A DNA stretch of 64,000 bases. Source: Ferrovum sp. JA12 (lineage in GTDB: Bacteria > Pseudomonadota > Gammaproteobacteria > Burkholderiales > Ferrovaceae). Within the stretch, counting starts at the first letter, position 1; each line of letters begins with the position of its first letter. The stretch covers positions 62,001-126,000 of the forward strand of contig NZ_LJWX01000001.1 in assembly GCF_001431705.1 (NCBI RefSeq), written 5' to 3'. The position numbers were made by a program, and so were the translations under genes. Below are positions 7,934 to 17,450 of this stretch, piece after piece. The notes beneath the pieces are model-generated. The model did no database searches. It saw only the letters and a program-made list of their open reading frames with translations, and was not told the origin of the DNA.

Positions 7934-8416
7934 ATGGACATGTTTCAACTTAGCAAAAAAATCGTCCTGAACGAAAACGAACTTGCAACTCGCTGGGGGA
8001 TCAGTCCCAAGACCTTGCAACGCTGGCGGTGCGAAGGTCGTGGCCCAAAATACTTCAAGCTGTCGAAACGGGTTTCGTACCCCATCGATGAAATTTTGGC
8101 CTTCGAGTTTGAGTCTTTGCACGAATCAACCGACGGGGTCACTTGCGATCCTGAACAATTCAACCACCCGAGTTTTCTGACCGCCCGAGAAATTGCCGCC
8201 AAGATTGACATCCCGATTTACATGTTGGCTCACCCCGGCGAGCGCAAAAAGTGTGGCGTGCCGCACTATCGCATCGGGAAAATGGTGCGCTTCAAACTAG
8301 AGGAAATCTTGAGCTGGGCACGTCAACGCACGGCAGAAGTTGAAAGCAAAAATCAGACGCCACCTCGAATCATCCGACTTGGCAACATTCAACCGGGGCT
8401 TACGCGAATGATGTGA
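7934..8416 (+). CDS. DNA-binding protein with two helix-turn-helix domains
   Basis: A protein of about 160 residues. The ATG at 7934 is preferred because GGAG lies seven bases upstream; the in-frame ATG at 7898 has no such site. It carries two HTH_17/excisionase-like domains: the first near LNENELATRWGISPKTLQRW, the second near LTAREIAAKIDIPIYML, each followed by a wing-like FKLSKRVSYP or YRIGKMVRFK segment. The first domain closely resembles the whole 87-aa protein at 54095-54358. Proteins like this act as excisionases or small transcriptional regulators of mobile elements. It stands alone, facing a terminator at 8439. Confidence 0.78.
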   Translation: MDMFQLSKKIVLNENELATRWGISPKTLQRWRCEGRGPKYFKLSKRVSYPIDEILAFEFESLHESTDGVTCDPEQFNHPSFLTAREIAAKIDIPIYMLAHPGERKKCGVPHYRIGKMVRFKLEEILSWARQRTAEVESKNQTPPRIIRLGNIQPGLTRMM

Positions 8417-8438
8417 CCAACCTCCCCGCATCATGTAC

Positions 8439-8462
8439 AAACGCCACCCACAGGTGGCGTTT
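8439..8462 (+). terminator. Bidirectional intrinsic terminator
   Basis: A perfect 10-bp stem (AAACGCCACC and complement) with a 4-base loop between the ends of two converging genes (8416 and 8482). The A and T flanks allow it to work in both directions. Confidence 0.75.
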
Positions 8463-8481
8463 CTCATTGCAGACTCAGATG

Positions 8482-8736
8482 TCAAAACATCGCGGTCCGC
8501 AGCAACACATCACCTTGCGCACCACTCTCAATGATCTGACGAGCCTTCGCCTCAATGATGTGTCGATTGGCCTCAAAAACACTCTTTTTGTCTGGGTTAT
8601 GGTCGCCGCCAAAATGATCTTCAAGGGCTTCGGTGCTGATCAGCACCCGCCTTCTTACACCATCAACCTCGACAGGAAATGCAACACCCATGGTGTCTGG
8701 GTCGATCGCTGATTGCTTTGGGAAAATAATTTGCAT
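8482..8736 (-). CDS. DUF1488-like small protein
   Basis: About 84 residues from the ATG at 8736. The block GVAFPVEVDGVRRRVLISTEALEDHFGG resembles the DUF1488 family, whose members are short proteins with a VAF.....D....C.IS.EALEDHF pattern and no known function. It is a single gene, converging on the terminator shared with the double-HTH gene. No clear ribosome site was seen. Confidence 0.6.
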   Translation of the reverse strand: MQIIFPKQSAIDPDTMGVAFPVEVDGVRRRVLISTEALEDHFGGDHNPDKKSVFEANRHIIEAKARQIIESGAQGDVLLRTAMF

Positions 8737-8889
8737 GACCAATCCAATGATGTGAGAAGACCCAACCCTATTCAGACCAAACGCCGCCGATGATTGGCGT
8801 CCGTGTCTGTGACCATCTCAGCAGGCATAGCGCTCCACCCCACAAAAGTCGATAATTCCAACCCAAGTTGATCAACTTGTAGGGTCACC

Positions 8890-9072
8890 ATGAACGAAAT
8901 CCGACTCGCGTGGAGCATTGTGGGCAGAGAGAACCTGGTCAATGAGCCGATTCAAGGTGGGCTGTGGACGCCCGACAATCCCGAAATCCGCCAAGAGCTG
9001 ACCATCATCATGGAGTCGGGCAACGAGGCATACGGTCCCGACACCCATTGGATTGAAGAGCGGGAAGCGTAA
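8890..9072 (+). CDS. Possible small protein, unknown
   Basis: A 60-residue ORF in an otherwise empty interval. AGGGTCACC precedes the ATG. The protein is acidic, with no recognisable domain and no hydrophobic segment. It converges with the gene at 9082. There is no homologue elsewhere in the window, so coding status rests only on its position and modest ribosome site. Confidence 0.35.
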   Translation: MNEIRLAWSIVGRENLVNEPIQGGLWTPDNPEIRQELTIIMESGNEAYGPDTHWIEEREA

Positions 9073-9081
9073 AGACTGCCG

Positions 9082-9426
9082 TCAAGCAGTCGCCTCGACC
9101 TGCAAGCCAGTGAGCATCTTCTGGATTTCACCCTGCAGCCAAGGCGATACGTTTCTGAACTCGATCCTGGGAAACGAACAAGTGCGCAACGCATTTGCGT
9201 GGATGCGCAGCTTGGACAGCACGGGCTCGGGGTCCGAACCGTAAAGCGCCAGATTCGGCACCTCGAACACCGTCTTGTTACCGCACGCCACAAAGAGCGT
9301 GCCGGTGTCACGCGGTTTGACGTTTTCTTCGATCATGAACAGCAGGCAATCTTCTGTGCCATGCAACGGGTTCAGGAACGACTTCACACCTTCACTTATG
9401 CGTTCAAAAAGTTCTTGCTCACTCAT
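9082..9426 (-). CDS. Hypothetical soluble protein downstream of the polysaccharide operon
   Basis: About 114 residues from the ATG at 9426, which has AAGGAG seven bases upstream. Family not recognised. It contains LFMIEENVKPRDTGTLFVAC and ends with a helix that includes WLQGEIQKMLTGLQ. It follows the WbpM-like gene after 17 bases on the same strand, so it may ride on the end of the polysaccharide transcript. It is probably not a glycan enzyme. Confidence 0.6.
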   Translation of the reverse strand: MSEQELFERISEGVKSFLNPLHGTEDCLLFMIEENVKPRDTGTLFVACGNKTVFEVPNLALYGSDPEPVLSKLRIHANALRTCSFPRIEFRNVSPWLQGEIQKMLTGLQVEATA

Positions 9427-9443
9427 CTGTAACTCCTTCCCTC

Positions 9444-11408
9444 TCAATTTCCCAATCCCAGGCGATCAGCCTCGGCTTCCTGCTCCAGATAGACCCAATC
9501 CACGATCTCATCGCTCGGCGTGTAGCCGGCCACGAGTTTTTCCATCATCAGCCGGATGACGCCGACGTCATTCACGTTGAGCGCCATCTCCAGCGATCTG
9601 AGCTGGCCTTCAAGCTCTGCCCACGGAATGAACTCCTCTTGGGCTTTCATGATCCTTGAATGGGAGGTTGGCTTGGGGTTGTCGCCAATCAACAATTCTT
9701 CATAGAGCTTTTCACCCGGGCGTAGGCCGGTGATTTCAATTGCGATGTCACCGTCGGGGTTCTGCTCATCCTTCACCGCAAGACCCGAGAGTTCGATCAT
9801 CCGCCGCGCCAGATCTATGATCTTGACTGACTGACCCATGTTAAGCACGAACACATCACCCCCCTCGGCCATGGCCCCAGCCTGGATCACTAGTTGCGAG
9901 GCCTCAGGGATGGTCATGAAGTAGCGGGTGATTTCGGGATGCGTCAGTGTGATCGGACCACCGTCACGGATCTGCTGCCGGAACTTGGGCACGACCGAGC
10001 CTGAAGATCCCAATACATTGCCAAAGCGCACCATACTTAATTTGGTACCGGAGGTGCTTGCCGCTAAGGCCTGCAGAGCCATTTCCGCCAGTCGCTTGCT
10101 GGCACCCATGATGTTGGTCGGGCGCACCGCCTTGTCGGTGCTAATTAGCACAAAGTCAGAAACGCCGTTTTCAGCAGCCGCATGTGCTGTTTTGAGTGTT
10201 CCGAGCACATTGTTCTTGATGCCCTCGGCCGGATTGTGCTCAACCAGCGGCACGTGCTTGTAGGCAGCGGCGTGGTAAACCGTGTGCGGGTGCCAAGTAG
10301 ACATGATCTCGTGCATGCGCTCATTGTCTTGCACCGAGGCCAAAAGCGGCACCAGAACGATATCTCGATCGGCAAGCTTTTCTTCGAGCTCCTGATGGAT
10401 ACCGTAGAGGGCGAATTCACTCTGCTCGATTAGCAGTAATTTGCTCGGGCCGACCGTTAGGATCTGGCGGCAAAGTTCGCTACCGATAGAGCCACCAGCG
10501 CCCGTCACCATCACAACCTTGCTGCGCACGTTCATGGCCAGCAGGATGTGATTGGGCATCACCGGCTCGCGGCCAAGCAGGTCGTCAATGTCCAGTTCGC
10601 GCAGATCGGAGATGCTGACTTTGCCTTGTGCCAAATCGGTCACGCTCGGCAGCGTGCGCACCGCTACGCGCGCTGTCCGCATCTGGGTCAGGATTTCATT
10701 GCGGCGCTTGCGGCTAAGGCTGGGCATAGCCAGCAACACATCATTGATGGCCAATGTGGAAGCGAGATTGGGCAGGTCTGCAGGGTTGTAAATTGGTTGG
10801 CCATTCAATACGTGGCCTTGGAGACGATCATCGTCGTCGAGGAACCCGACGACTTGCATCTCGTGGCTGTTGTTCATGGCTCCAACCAGCTGTCGGCCAG
10901 TTGTGCCTGCCCCATAAATCAGAACCTTAGGGCGGGAAGCACGCTTGAGGATGCTCAGATACTGGTCACCCAGCCAGACCCGGGCCAACGCTCGAGATGC
11001 GCCCACAAACAACAGCAACAGAATCGGCTGGATGATGCCCACCGTGCGGGGCACCCCAGCCACACCAATGGCGGTGAAGACGGAGGCATAGAGCAAACCG
11101 TAAATGCCCACCGCGCGCGCCACTGCTAGCAGAGCGGGCCAACCGCTGTAGCGGAAGATGGCGCGGTACAGGCCCGACACCACAAAGATGGGTAGGGCGA
11201 TGCCCACTGATGCCACCCCTGCCCAAACGGCCCCTTGAGCCCACTCGCTTGTCCCAGTAAAGCTGATGAATTCGCCCAAGCGCAGGTAGTAAGCCAGCCA
11301 GACCATCAACACGCACAAACTGAGATCGACCATCAGCGCTACGAAGCGCTTGGCCGGTCTTGGCAGTGCTAAGACCGGAATTGCAAGCGAAGATAGCGAT
11401 TTTCTCAT
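9444..11408 (-). CDS. WbpM/CapD-type UDP-GlcNAc 4,6-dehydratase, membrane-bound
   Basis: A 654-residue nucleotide-sugar dehydratase. The N-terminal 150 residues form several membrane segments (for example LSLCVLMVWLAYYLRLG). They are followed by a first nucleotide-binding region with GAGTTGRQLVGAM and then the catalytic SDR domain with VTGAGGSIGSELC, HAAAYKHVPLVEHNP and ISTDKAVRPTNIMGASK. Met replaces the usual catalytic Tyr (MGASK), as in WbpM-type large members. Family members convert UDP-GlcNAc to UDP-4-keto-6-deoxy-GlcNAc, the precursor of UDP-QuiNAc or FucNAc. It is the last enzyme gene of the operon, right after the initiating transferase and the reductase/epimerase, as in wbpVLM-type clusters. 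Confidence 0.93.
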   Translation of the reverse strand: MRKSLSSLAIPVLALPRPAKRFVALMVDLSLCVLMVWLAYYLRLGEFISFTGTSEWAQGAVWAGVASVGIALPIFVVSGLYRAIFRYSGWPALLAVARAVGIYGLLYASVFTAIGVAGVPRTVGIIQPILLLLFVGASRALARVWLGDQYLSILKRASRPKVLIYGAGTTGRQLVGAMNNSHEMQVVGFLDDDDRLQGHVLNGQPIYNPADLPNLASTLAINDVLLAMPSLSRKRRNEILTQMRTARVAVRTLPSVTDLAQGKVSISDLRELDIDDLLGREPVMPNHILLAMNVRSKVVMVTGAGGSIGSELCRQILTVGPSKLLLIEQSEFALYGIHQELEEKLADRDIVLVPLLASVQDNERMHEIMSTWHPHTVYHAAAYKHVPLVEHNPAEGIKNNVLGTLKTAHAAAENGVSDFVLISTDKAVRPTNIMGASKRLAEMALQALAASTSGTKLSMVRFGNVLGSSGSVVPKFRQQIRDGGPITLTHPEITRYFMTIPEASQLVIQAGAMAEGGDVFVLNMGQSVKIIDLARRMIELSGLAVKDEQNPDGDIAIEITGLRPGEKLYEELLIGDNPKPTSHSRIMKAQEEFIPWAELEGQLRSLEMALNVNDVGVIRLMMEKLVAGYTPSDEIVDWVYLEQEAEADRLGLGN

Positions 11409-11410
11409 CG

Positions 11411-11965
11411 TCAGTCCTGCCGGATACGATCACCCCGGCCTGCACCGGTGACCGTCTTGATGATGTAGGTGAAGTACGCGGACAGTCCCAAGGACTGCAA
11501 CATCCGCGTATCTGTTTCGGCGAGCAGCGTCGGGGTGGACATGTCTATTCCGTTGATCTGGGCTAAGCCGGTGATGCCAGGGCGAGCGGCAAAAACGCCA
11601 CGTGCAGCTCGTTCTTCAATCAATTCCGTCTGATTGGACAAACAGGGGCGTGGCCCCACCAAACTCATGTCGCCCTTGAGTACGTTCCACAGTTGCGGCA
11701 ACTCGTCGAGCTTGGTACGGCGCAAAAATGCACCCAAGGGCGTCACCGCTGCCGGGTTGGCCAGATGCGTTGCGACCGATTGCGTATCGGGCCTCATGGT
11801 GCGGAATTTCACCAAAGTGAATGGCTTTTGGTGCCGCCCCACGCGTGTCTGCCTGAACAGGGGTGCGCCGGTGTCAAACAGACCGATCAGAAACAGGACC
11901 ACCATCAAGGGCAGAGCAACCAACAGTCCAAAGCCTGCGAGCACCATATCCAGAAAGCGAAGCAT
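11411..11965 (-). CDS. Initiating sugar-phosphate transferase (polyprenyl-phosphate HexNAc-1-P transferase, PglC-type)
   Basis: 184 residues from the ATG at 11965, which overlaps the upstream stop (ATGA); the longer in-frame extension lies inside the upstream gene. This small monotopic type has one N-terminal hydrophobic helix (MVLAGFGLLVALPLMVVLFL) and the conserved core VGRHQKPFTLVKFRTM, LDELPQLWNVLKGDMSLVGPRP and ARPGITGLAQI. It moves a sugar 1-phosphate to undecaprenyl phosphate at the inner membrane and so starts the glycan. The neighbouring dehydratase and reductase suggest QuiNAc-1-P as the donor moiety (inference). Confidence 0.93.
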   Translation of the reverse strand: MLRFLDMVLAGFGLLVALPLMVVLFLIGLFDTGAPLFRQTRVGRHQKPFTLVKFRTMRPDTQSVATHLANPAAVTPLGAFLRRTKLDELPQLWNVLKGDMSLVGPRPCLSNQTELIEERAARGVFAARPGITGLAQINGIDMSTPTLLAETDTRMLQSLGLSAYFTYIIKTVTGAGRGDRIRQD

Positions 11966-12909
11966 CACGCGACTGCCTTGGTTTTGCGATACCACTGCGC
12001 CGTGGCTTCGAGCCCCTCTTGCATCGTGTAAGTAGGTGTCCAACCCAACTCTTCCCGAAGCGGTGAGATATCCATGCAAAGCGAGCCCAGTAGCCGATCG
12101 ACAGCGGCCTGTTTGCCAAGCACCCTCCCAGCCGACAGCATCCAAGAGACAGGAACCGGCAACAAAAATGGCCGACGCCCCAATGCGGCTGCGATCCTGC
12201 GAACCAGCTCTGGCGTTGAGACATCATCCCCATCGCTGACCAGAAAGGTTTTACCGGCAGCATTGGGGTGAGTGACACACAGGCGAATGACATCGACCAA
12301 GTTGCCCAGATAGATCAGACTGCGCTGGTTTTGAATGTCCCCAAGCGGCAAAGGCCGTCGTTTATCAAGCGCCTGCATCAGGCTCAGGAAATTGCCTTTG
12401 ACGCCAGGGCAGTACACCAGTGGGGGCCTGAGTACCACAACCTCCATGCCCGTTTCTGCGGCAACTTGCCACAACGCCTGCTCTGCATCCCACTTCGAAA
12501 TGGCGTACGCATCGGCTGGCACGGCCAAATCCGTATCCCGGTAGGGTTCGCTCTTGCCTTCACCCAACACCTTGACCGTGCTGACAAAAATGAAGCGCTT
12601 GACCCCATTCTGGGCACACTGCCGCGCCAAGTTGGCCGTGCCCAAAGTGTTGACTTCGGTGTGCCGATCGCCTGTAGGCCCAACTGCTCCGACCGTCGAC
12701 GGCACTTGACCGGCCAGGTGAACGACCACATCGGTGTTCTGGCCCAGGGCTTCGCTCCAATCGGTACTTTTATTCAAATCGCCAACCGGAACTTCCCAAG
12801 GCGTGGTGGATGTGCGAACAGCCCGAACGACTTGATGCCCAGTTTGATCAAGCACAGAGCACAAGGCTCTGCCAACCAGACCATTTGCACCGGTCACCAA
12901 GACTCTCAA
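11965..12909 (-). CDS. NAD-dependent epimerase/reductase, WbpV/WreQ-like
   Basis: An extended SDR of about 314 residues. A TTG start at 12909 is chosen: it overlaps the galU stop (TTGA) and places the Rossmann motif [16 protein letters not shown] at the N-terminus, as expected. The catalytic YAISK sequence and the preceding [10 protein letters not shown] are visible. Position between galU and the initiating transferase, with a WbpM-like dehydratase downstream, matches the reductase that makes UDP-QuiNAc from the 4-keto intermediate. A UDP-hexose 4-epimerase role is the alternative. Confidence 0.85.
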   Translation of the reverse strand: MRVLVTGANGLVGRALCSVLDQTGHQVVRAVRTSTTPWEVPVGDLNKSTDWSEALGQNTDVVVHLAGQVPSTVGAVGPTGDRHTEVNTLGTANLARQCAQNGVKRFIFVSTVKVLGEGKSEPYRDTDLAVPADAYAISKWDAEQALWQVAAETGMEVVVLRPPLVYCPGVKGNFLSLMQALDKRRPLPLGDIQNQRSLIYLGNLVDVIRLCVTHPNAAGKTFLVSDGDDVSTPELVRRIAAALGRRPFLLPVPVSWMLSAGRVLGKQAAVDRLLGSLCMDISPLREELGWTPTYTMQEGLEATAQWYRKTKAVA

Positions 12910-13826
12910 GCAAGGACCTTTTTTAGGTGTTCGGGGCTGAATCGGTCTTCTACACACAGCGGCTCTCGTTTCTTGAGCCATTCTGCAAACTCTATACCCA
13001 CCTCTTCATGGATTTCTGCAAGATCAACATTAGCCTGAAGAAAACCAAGTTTGCTGCCGCAGTCATAGCGCCTGCCTTCATAGCGGAATGCAAAGATCTT
13101 CTCTCGGCGTAGCAATTGAGCAATACCATCAGTTAGCTGTATTTCCCCGCCCACACCTTCGGATATGCTCTCCAGTTCTTTAAAAATCCCAGGTGTTAGG
13201 ATATAGCGGCCAGACACTGCAAGCGTGGACGGTGCAACATCTGGAGCGGGCTTTTCGACGATACCATTCACATCCACCAAATTTGGCGAAACATTTTGGC
13301 CGCTGACTATGCCATATCGCCTTGTGTGCTCTTGCGGTACGTCTTGTACTGCCACAATACTGGCTTGCCACTCGGAAAATTGATGTACCAACTGCGCCAT
13401 GACAGCGGGCTTCCCAACCATCAAATCATCAGCCAATAGCACTGCAAACGGCTCTTGCCCTACAAGTTCTTTTGCACACAGTACCGCATGCCCCAAACCC
13501 ATAGCTCGCGGTTGACGTACATAAGTGCAAATCATGTCATCGGGCGAGATGCTTCGAGCAACTTCGAGCAATTCAGCTTTGCCCGCTAGATCGAGTTCGT
13601 TTTCCAATTCATAGGCGGTATCAAAATGGTCTTCGACGCTACGCTTGGTACGGCCTGTCACGAAAATCATGTGACGGATACCCGCTGAGTACGCCTCTTC
13701 AACCGCATACTGAATAAGTGGCTTGTCTACCACCGGCAACATCTCTTTGGCAGAGGCTTTTGTTGCTGGCAAGAAACGAGTTCCAAGTCCTGCAATTGGG
13801 AAAACAGCTTTTTTGACTTTATTCAT
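12906..13826 (-). CDS. galU: UTP-glucose-1-phosphate uridylyltransferase
   Basis: 306 residues, normal length for bacterial GalU. The nucleotide-binding N-terminus [20 protein letters not shown], the [13 protein letters not shown] block, and VEKP and [10 protein letters not shown] motifs are all present. It makes UDP-glucose from UTP and glucose 1-phosphate, feeding Ugd at the other end of the cluster (UDP-glucuronate) and possibly glucosyltransferases. The local codon use and the AT-rich 35-base gap to the upstream glycosyltransferase suggest a somewhat different origin from its rml neighbours. Confidence 0.95.
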   Translation of the reverse strand: MNKVKKAVFPIAGLGTRFLPATKASAKEMLPVVDKPLIQYAVEEAYSAGIRHMIFVTGRTKRSVEDHFDTAYELENELDLAGKAELLEVARSISPDDMICTYVRQPRAMGLGHAVLCAKELVGQEPFAVLLADDLMVGKPAVMAQLVHQFSEWQASIVAVQDVPQEHTRRYGIVSGQNVSPNLVDVNGIVEKPAPDVAPSTLAVSGRYILTPGIFKELESISEGVGGEIQLTDGIAQLLRREKIFAFRYEGRRYDCGSKLGFLQANVDLAEIHEEVGIEFAEWLKKREPLCVEDRFSPEHLKKVLA

Positions 13827-13860
13827 ACAAAGAAATGTAATGACCTACTGAAATAAAAAT

Positions 13861-14991
13861 TTAGGAAAATCGCTCCAGTACACTCCGGTATAGATTTACA
13901 TATGCTTTGCCAAGAGCCTCCCCGGAAAACAAGCGTTCATAGCGTTTCCTTGCCTCTGCGCCAAAACGGTGCGCCAAATACTCGTCTTCTAGAAGATGAT
14001 TCATTACCACGGCAATCGCTCCAGGATTTGCTGGCGGAACCACAAAACCTGTTTCTCCATCGGCATTGGCATATGAAGTCCCAGACCCAATTTCACAACT
14101 CACCATTGGTTTCCCGTACATTCCCGCCTCAATTAGCACCATGCCGAAGGCCTCTGAGCGGAGATGGGATGGCAATACCAAAGCCCTGCAGTGCCTCAAC
14201 AAAGAGACTTTTTCACCATCAGACACCTGGCCAGCAAAAATCAGCCGATCAAGGCCGAGTGCATTTGCTTGATTTTTTAAGTTATTCCATTCGGGCCCCG
14301 CACCCGCAATCACAACCTTGGCACTCACTCTGGCCGAAGCTTCTACCAAGTAGTGCAGCCCTTTGTAATACCTCAACACACCAATAAACAAAAAATAAGG
14401 CTCATCGGCACTTAGGCCTAGACGCCCAAGGATACTGTCGTCACCTTGCTGAGGGTAAGAGCCCTCATCAAGGCCCAAGGGTATGACTCGGACACGATCA
14501 GCATAACGGCGATCGGCTAAAACAGGGCTGGACGCCGCATAGGCAGGCGAGGTGGCAACAATAGCGTCCATTGTCCCAAGCGTTCGGTGCAACAAGGGGC
14601 TATATAGGGTTTTTAAAGCACGCTGCCGAACTATGTCTGAGTGGTAAGTCATTACCGCTGGTTTTTTGCTGCCTGCATACAAGTGCAATAAATCAGCAAA
14701 CGGCCAAGGAAAGTGGTAGTGAACCACGTCCGCCTGACGCGATAGCCTTGCAAATTCCTTGAACGCTTTTGCCGACCCGAGATCGCACGAAGCAGGCGCT
14801 GCCCAAGAGCGACAACGCTTCACCTGTGCTTCGGGACGTTCCAGAGTCTCCGGTACGGGATTAGGAGACAGCGTGAAGATTTGGTTTTTAACACCCTGAC
14901 AGCTGGTTGCCAAACTTATCTGTCGAATAGCCTCTTGCAACCCCCCTGGCGGATCTGGGAAATAAGTTCGATAAACATGCAAGACCCTCAT
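13861..14991 (-). CDS. Glycosyltransferase family 4
   Basis: A 376-residue GT-B enzyme. The N-terminal domain begins MRVLHVYRTYFPDPPGGLQE, typical of GT4. The C-terminal donor-binding domain has FIGVLRYYKGLHYLVEA and RSEAFGMVLIEAGMYGKPMVSCEIGSG, with the Glu-x7-Glu motif. It probably adds one sugar to the repeat unit at the cytoplasmic membrane. Donor and linkage cannot be told from sequence. It lies between galU and rmlC in the operon. Confidence 0.9.
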   Translation of the reverse strand: MRVLHVYRTYFPDPPGGLQEAIRQISLATSCQGVKNQIFTLSPNPVPETLERPEAQVKRCRSWAAPASCDLGSAKAFKEFARLSRQADVVHYHFPWPFADLLHLYAGSKKPAVMTYHSDIVRQRALKTLYSPLLHRTLGTMDAIVATSPAYAASSPVLADRRYADRVRVIPLGLDEGSYPQQGDDSILGRLGLSADEPYFLFIGVLRYYKGLHYLVEASARVSAKVVIAGAGPEWNNLKNQANALGLDRLIFAGQVSDGEKVSLLRHCRALVLPSHLRSEAFGMVLIEAGMYGKPMVSCEIGSGTSYANADGETGFVVPPANPGAIAVVMNHLLEDEYLAHRFGAEARKRYERLFSGEALGKAYVNLYRSVLERFS

Positions 14992-15037
14992 CTGTACCCT
15001 ATTCGCCAGTTTGTTTTTGCTTTGCTACAACGAACCA

Positions 15038-15583
15038 TCATACAAAAATCTCCGCCCGCGCCAAACTCAGGCCAGCTTGATCTTTGGTCGAGAGTTGAGG
15101 TGCCAACCCTTCAGGCCAGACGATGCCAATGCTTGTGTCGTTCCAGGCAATACAGCGTTCGTGCGCAGGAGCGTAATAGTCGGTCGTTTTGTAGAGGAAC
15201 TCTGCCGTGTCGCTTAAAACCACAAACCCGTGAGCAAACCCTTCTGGCACCCACAACTGGCGCTTGTTGTCAGCCGAAAGCACTTCGCCCACCCATTGAC
15301 CAAAGGTGGGACTGCTTTTGCGCAGGTCAACCGCCACATCAAACACCTCGCCCCGCACCACACGCACCAGTTTGCCCTGGGGCTGCTGGATTTGGTAATG
15401 CAGGCCGCGCAGCACGTTTTTTACGCTGCGGCTGTGGTTGTCTTGCACAAAGGTGACGGAGCGGCCTATGGCTTTTTCAAACTGGGCTTGGTTAAAGCTT
15501 TCAAAGAAAAAGCCACGGTCGTCGCCAAAGACCCTGGGCTCGATGAGGACGACGTCGGGAATAGCTAGACGGGTGGCTTGCAT
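15038..15583 (-). CDS. rmlC: dTDP-4-dehydrorhamnose 3,5-epimerase
   Basis: 181 residues with the cupin fold signatures FFFESFNQAQFEKA, VLRGLHYQIQQPQGKLVRV (catalytic His in RGLHYQ) and VPEGFAHGFVVLSD. It acts third in dTDP-L-rhamnose synthesis. It abuts rmlA with a one-base junction. Confidence 0.96.
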   Translation of the reverse strand: MQATRLAIPDVVLIEPRVFGDDRGFFFESFNQAQFEKAIGRSVTFVQDNHSRSVKNVLRGLHYQIQQPQGKLVRVVRGEVFDVAVDLRKSSPTFGQWVGEVLSADNKRQLWVPEGFAHGFVVLSDTAEFLYKTTDYYAPAHERCIAWNDTSIGIVWPEGLAPQLSTKDQAGLSLARAEIFV

Positions 15584-16467
15584 TAGTAAACATTCTCTTT
15601 AAGGATGCGCATGAGGTACTGCCCATAGCCATTTTTGGTGAGCGGCTGGGCCAGGGCTTCGAGCTGGCTGGCGTTGATCCAGCCGCTGCGCCAGGCAATT
15701 TCTTCCGGGCAGGCCACTTTGAGGCCTTGGCGGTTTTCTAGGGTGGCGATGAACTGGCTGGCGTCGAGCAGGCTGTCGTGCGTGCCGGTGTCCAGCCAGG
15801 CGAAGCCGCGGCCCATGGTTTGCACATTCAGCTGGCCTTGCTGAAGGTAGGCCTGGTTCACGCTGGTGATTTCCAGCTCGCCCCGGGCACTGGGTTTCAC
15901 GACCTTGGCAATGTCAACCACCTGCTGGTCGTAAAAGTACAGGCCAGTGACGGCGTAGTTGCTCTTTGGGGCCTTGGGCTTTTCTTCGATGCTGATGGCC
16001 TGGCCCTGGGCGTTGAACTCCACCACGCCGTAACGCTCCGGGTCCTGCACGTGGTAGGCGAACACGGTTGCGCCGCTGGTTTGTGCATCGGCCGACTTGA
16101 GCAGGGGCTGGAAATCGTGACCGTAGTAGATGTTATCGCCCAGCACCAGAGCGCTGGGATGGGAGCCAATGAACGATTCCCCGATGAGGAAAGCCTGTGC
16201 CAGCCCGTCGGGGCTGGGCTGCACGGCGTACTGCAGGTTCATGCCCCACTGCGAGCCGTCACCCAGCAGCTGCTGGAAACGGGGTGTGTCTTGCGGCGTG
16301 CTGATGATGAGCACATCGCGCATGCCTGCCAACATGAGCGTGCTGAGCGGGTAGTAGATCATGGGCTTGTCGTACACCGGCAACAGCTGCTTGCTGATGG
16401 CCAGCGTGGCTGGGTGCAGCCGGGTGCCGGAGCCTCCGGCGAGGATGATGCCTTTGCGTTGAGTCAT
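15583..16467 (-). CDS. rmlA: Glucose-1-phosphate thymidylyltransferase
   Basis: About 294 residues. The ATG at 16467 gives the canonical N-terminus ([19 protein letters not shown]); the ATG at 16488, overlapping the rmlD stop (TAATG), is an alternative that adds seven residues. Nucleotide-binding [29 protein letters not shown], the LGDNIYYG block and [10 protein letters not shown] are all present. First step of dTDP-rhamnose synthesis; feedback-inhibited by the product in characterised members. Confidence 0.95.
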   Translation of the reverse strand: MTQRKGIILAGGSGTRLHPATLAISKQLLPVYDKPMIYYPLSTLMLAGMRDVLIISTPQDTPRFQQLLGDGSQWGMNLQYAVQPSPDGLAQAFLIGESFIGSHPSALVLGDNIYYGHDFQPLLKSADAQTSGATVFAYHVQDPERYGVVEFNAQGQAISIEEKPKAPKSNYAVTGLYFYDQQVVDIAKVVKPSARGELEITSVNQAYLQQGQLNVQTMGRGFAWLDTGTHDSLLDASQFIATLENRQGLKVACPEEIAWRSGWINASQLEALAQPLTKNGYGQYLMRILKENVY

Positions 16468-16487
16468 GCGTTTGTATCTCTGAGTCA

Positions 16488-17450
16488 TTACAAAATTTCT
16501 TGAAGCATCCGGCCAACGCCCTCCTGCCAGAGCGGTACGTGCAACCCGAAGGTGGACGCCAGCAACGTGGTGTTCAAGCGCGAATTGTGTGGCCGCCGGG
16601 CAGGTGTGGGGAAGGTCTGCGCAGGCGCAGGGTCGATGGCCTGCACTTTCCATGGAGCATGGGGTTGCAGCCGCTGGGCTTGCTCGATGACGAAGCGGGC
16701 GTAGCCGTGCCAGGTGGTTTCGCCGCTGGCCGCCAGGTGGTAAGTGCCCTGCCCTTGCCCGGTGCGCAGCACGTGCCGAATGGCGTGGGCCGTGATGTCG
16801 GCAATGACTTCGGCGCCAGTGGGGGCGCCAAACTGGTCGTCAATCACCGTCAGGCGCTCGCGCTCCCGAGCCAGCCGCAACATGGTTTTGGCAAAGTTGC
16901 CGCCCCGTGCGGCATAGACCCAGCTGGTCCGGAAAATCAGGTGCTGGCGACCGGCCTGCAGGATGCGCTGCTCGCCTTCGAGCTTGGTCAGTCCATAGGC
17001 ATTCAATGGGCCGGTGGGATCGCCTTCCTGCCAAGGGGTGTGTCCGCTGCCGTTGAAGACGTAGTCCGTGCTGTAGTGCACCAGCCAGGCACCCACCTCA
17101 TGCGCGGCCTGCGCGAGCACGCCAGGGGCTTCGGCATTGAGGCGATGCGCCAGGCCTACCTCGGATTCGGCTTTATCCACGGCGGTGTAGGCAGCGGCAT
17201 TGACGATGACGTGCGGGCGCACGGCATGCACGGTGCGGCGCAGGCCTTCCAAGTCACTCAGGTCGCCGCACAGCGGGTGATCGAGCAAGGGCTGGCCTTG
17301 CCATGCGGGTAGATGGGCAAGCTCCCCGGGTTTCAAGCCTGCACGATCCAGAGCGATCAGACAGCCCAATGGCGCCAGGCTGCGCTGCAACTCCCAGCCC
17401 ACCTGGCCGTTTTTGCCGAGCAACAGGATACGGGTGGAAGATGGACTCAT
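16488..17450 (-). CDS. rmlD: dTDP-4-dehydrorhamnose reductase
   Basis: A 320-residue [19 protein letters not shown] nucleotide-binding loop, [24 protein letters not shown] and the catalytic YGLTK. It makes dTDP-L-rhamnose, the last step. It overlaps pgi by four bases. The family is unambiguous. Confidence 0.96.
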   Translation of the reverse strand: MSPSSTRILLLGKNGQVGWELQRSLAPLGCLIALDRAGLKPGELAHLPAWQGQPLLDHPLCGDLSDLEGLRRTVHAVRPHVIVNAAAYTAVDKAESEVGLAHRLNAEAPGVLAQAAHEVGAWLVHYSTDYVFNGSGHTPWQEGDPTGPLNAYGLTKLEGEQRILQAGRQHLIFRTSWVYAARGGNFAKTMLRLARERERLTVIDDQFGAPTGAEVIADITAHAIRHVLRTGQGQGTYHLAASGETTWHGYARFVIEQAQRLQPHAPWKVQAIDPAPAQTFPTPARRPHNSRLNTTLLASTFGLHVPLWQEGVGRMLQEIL

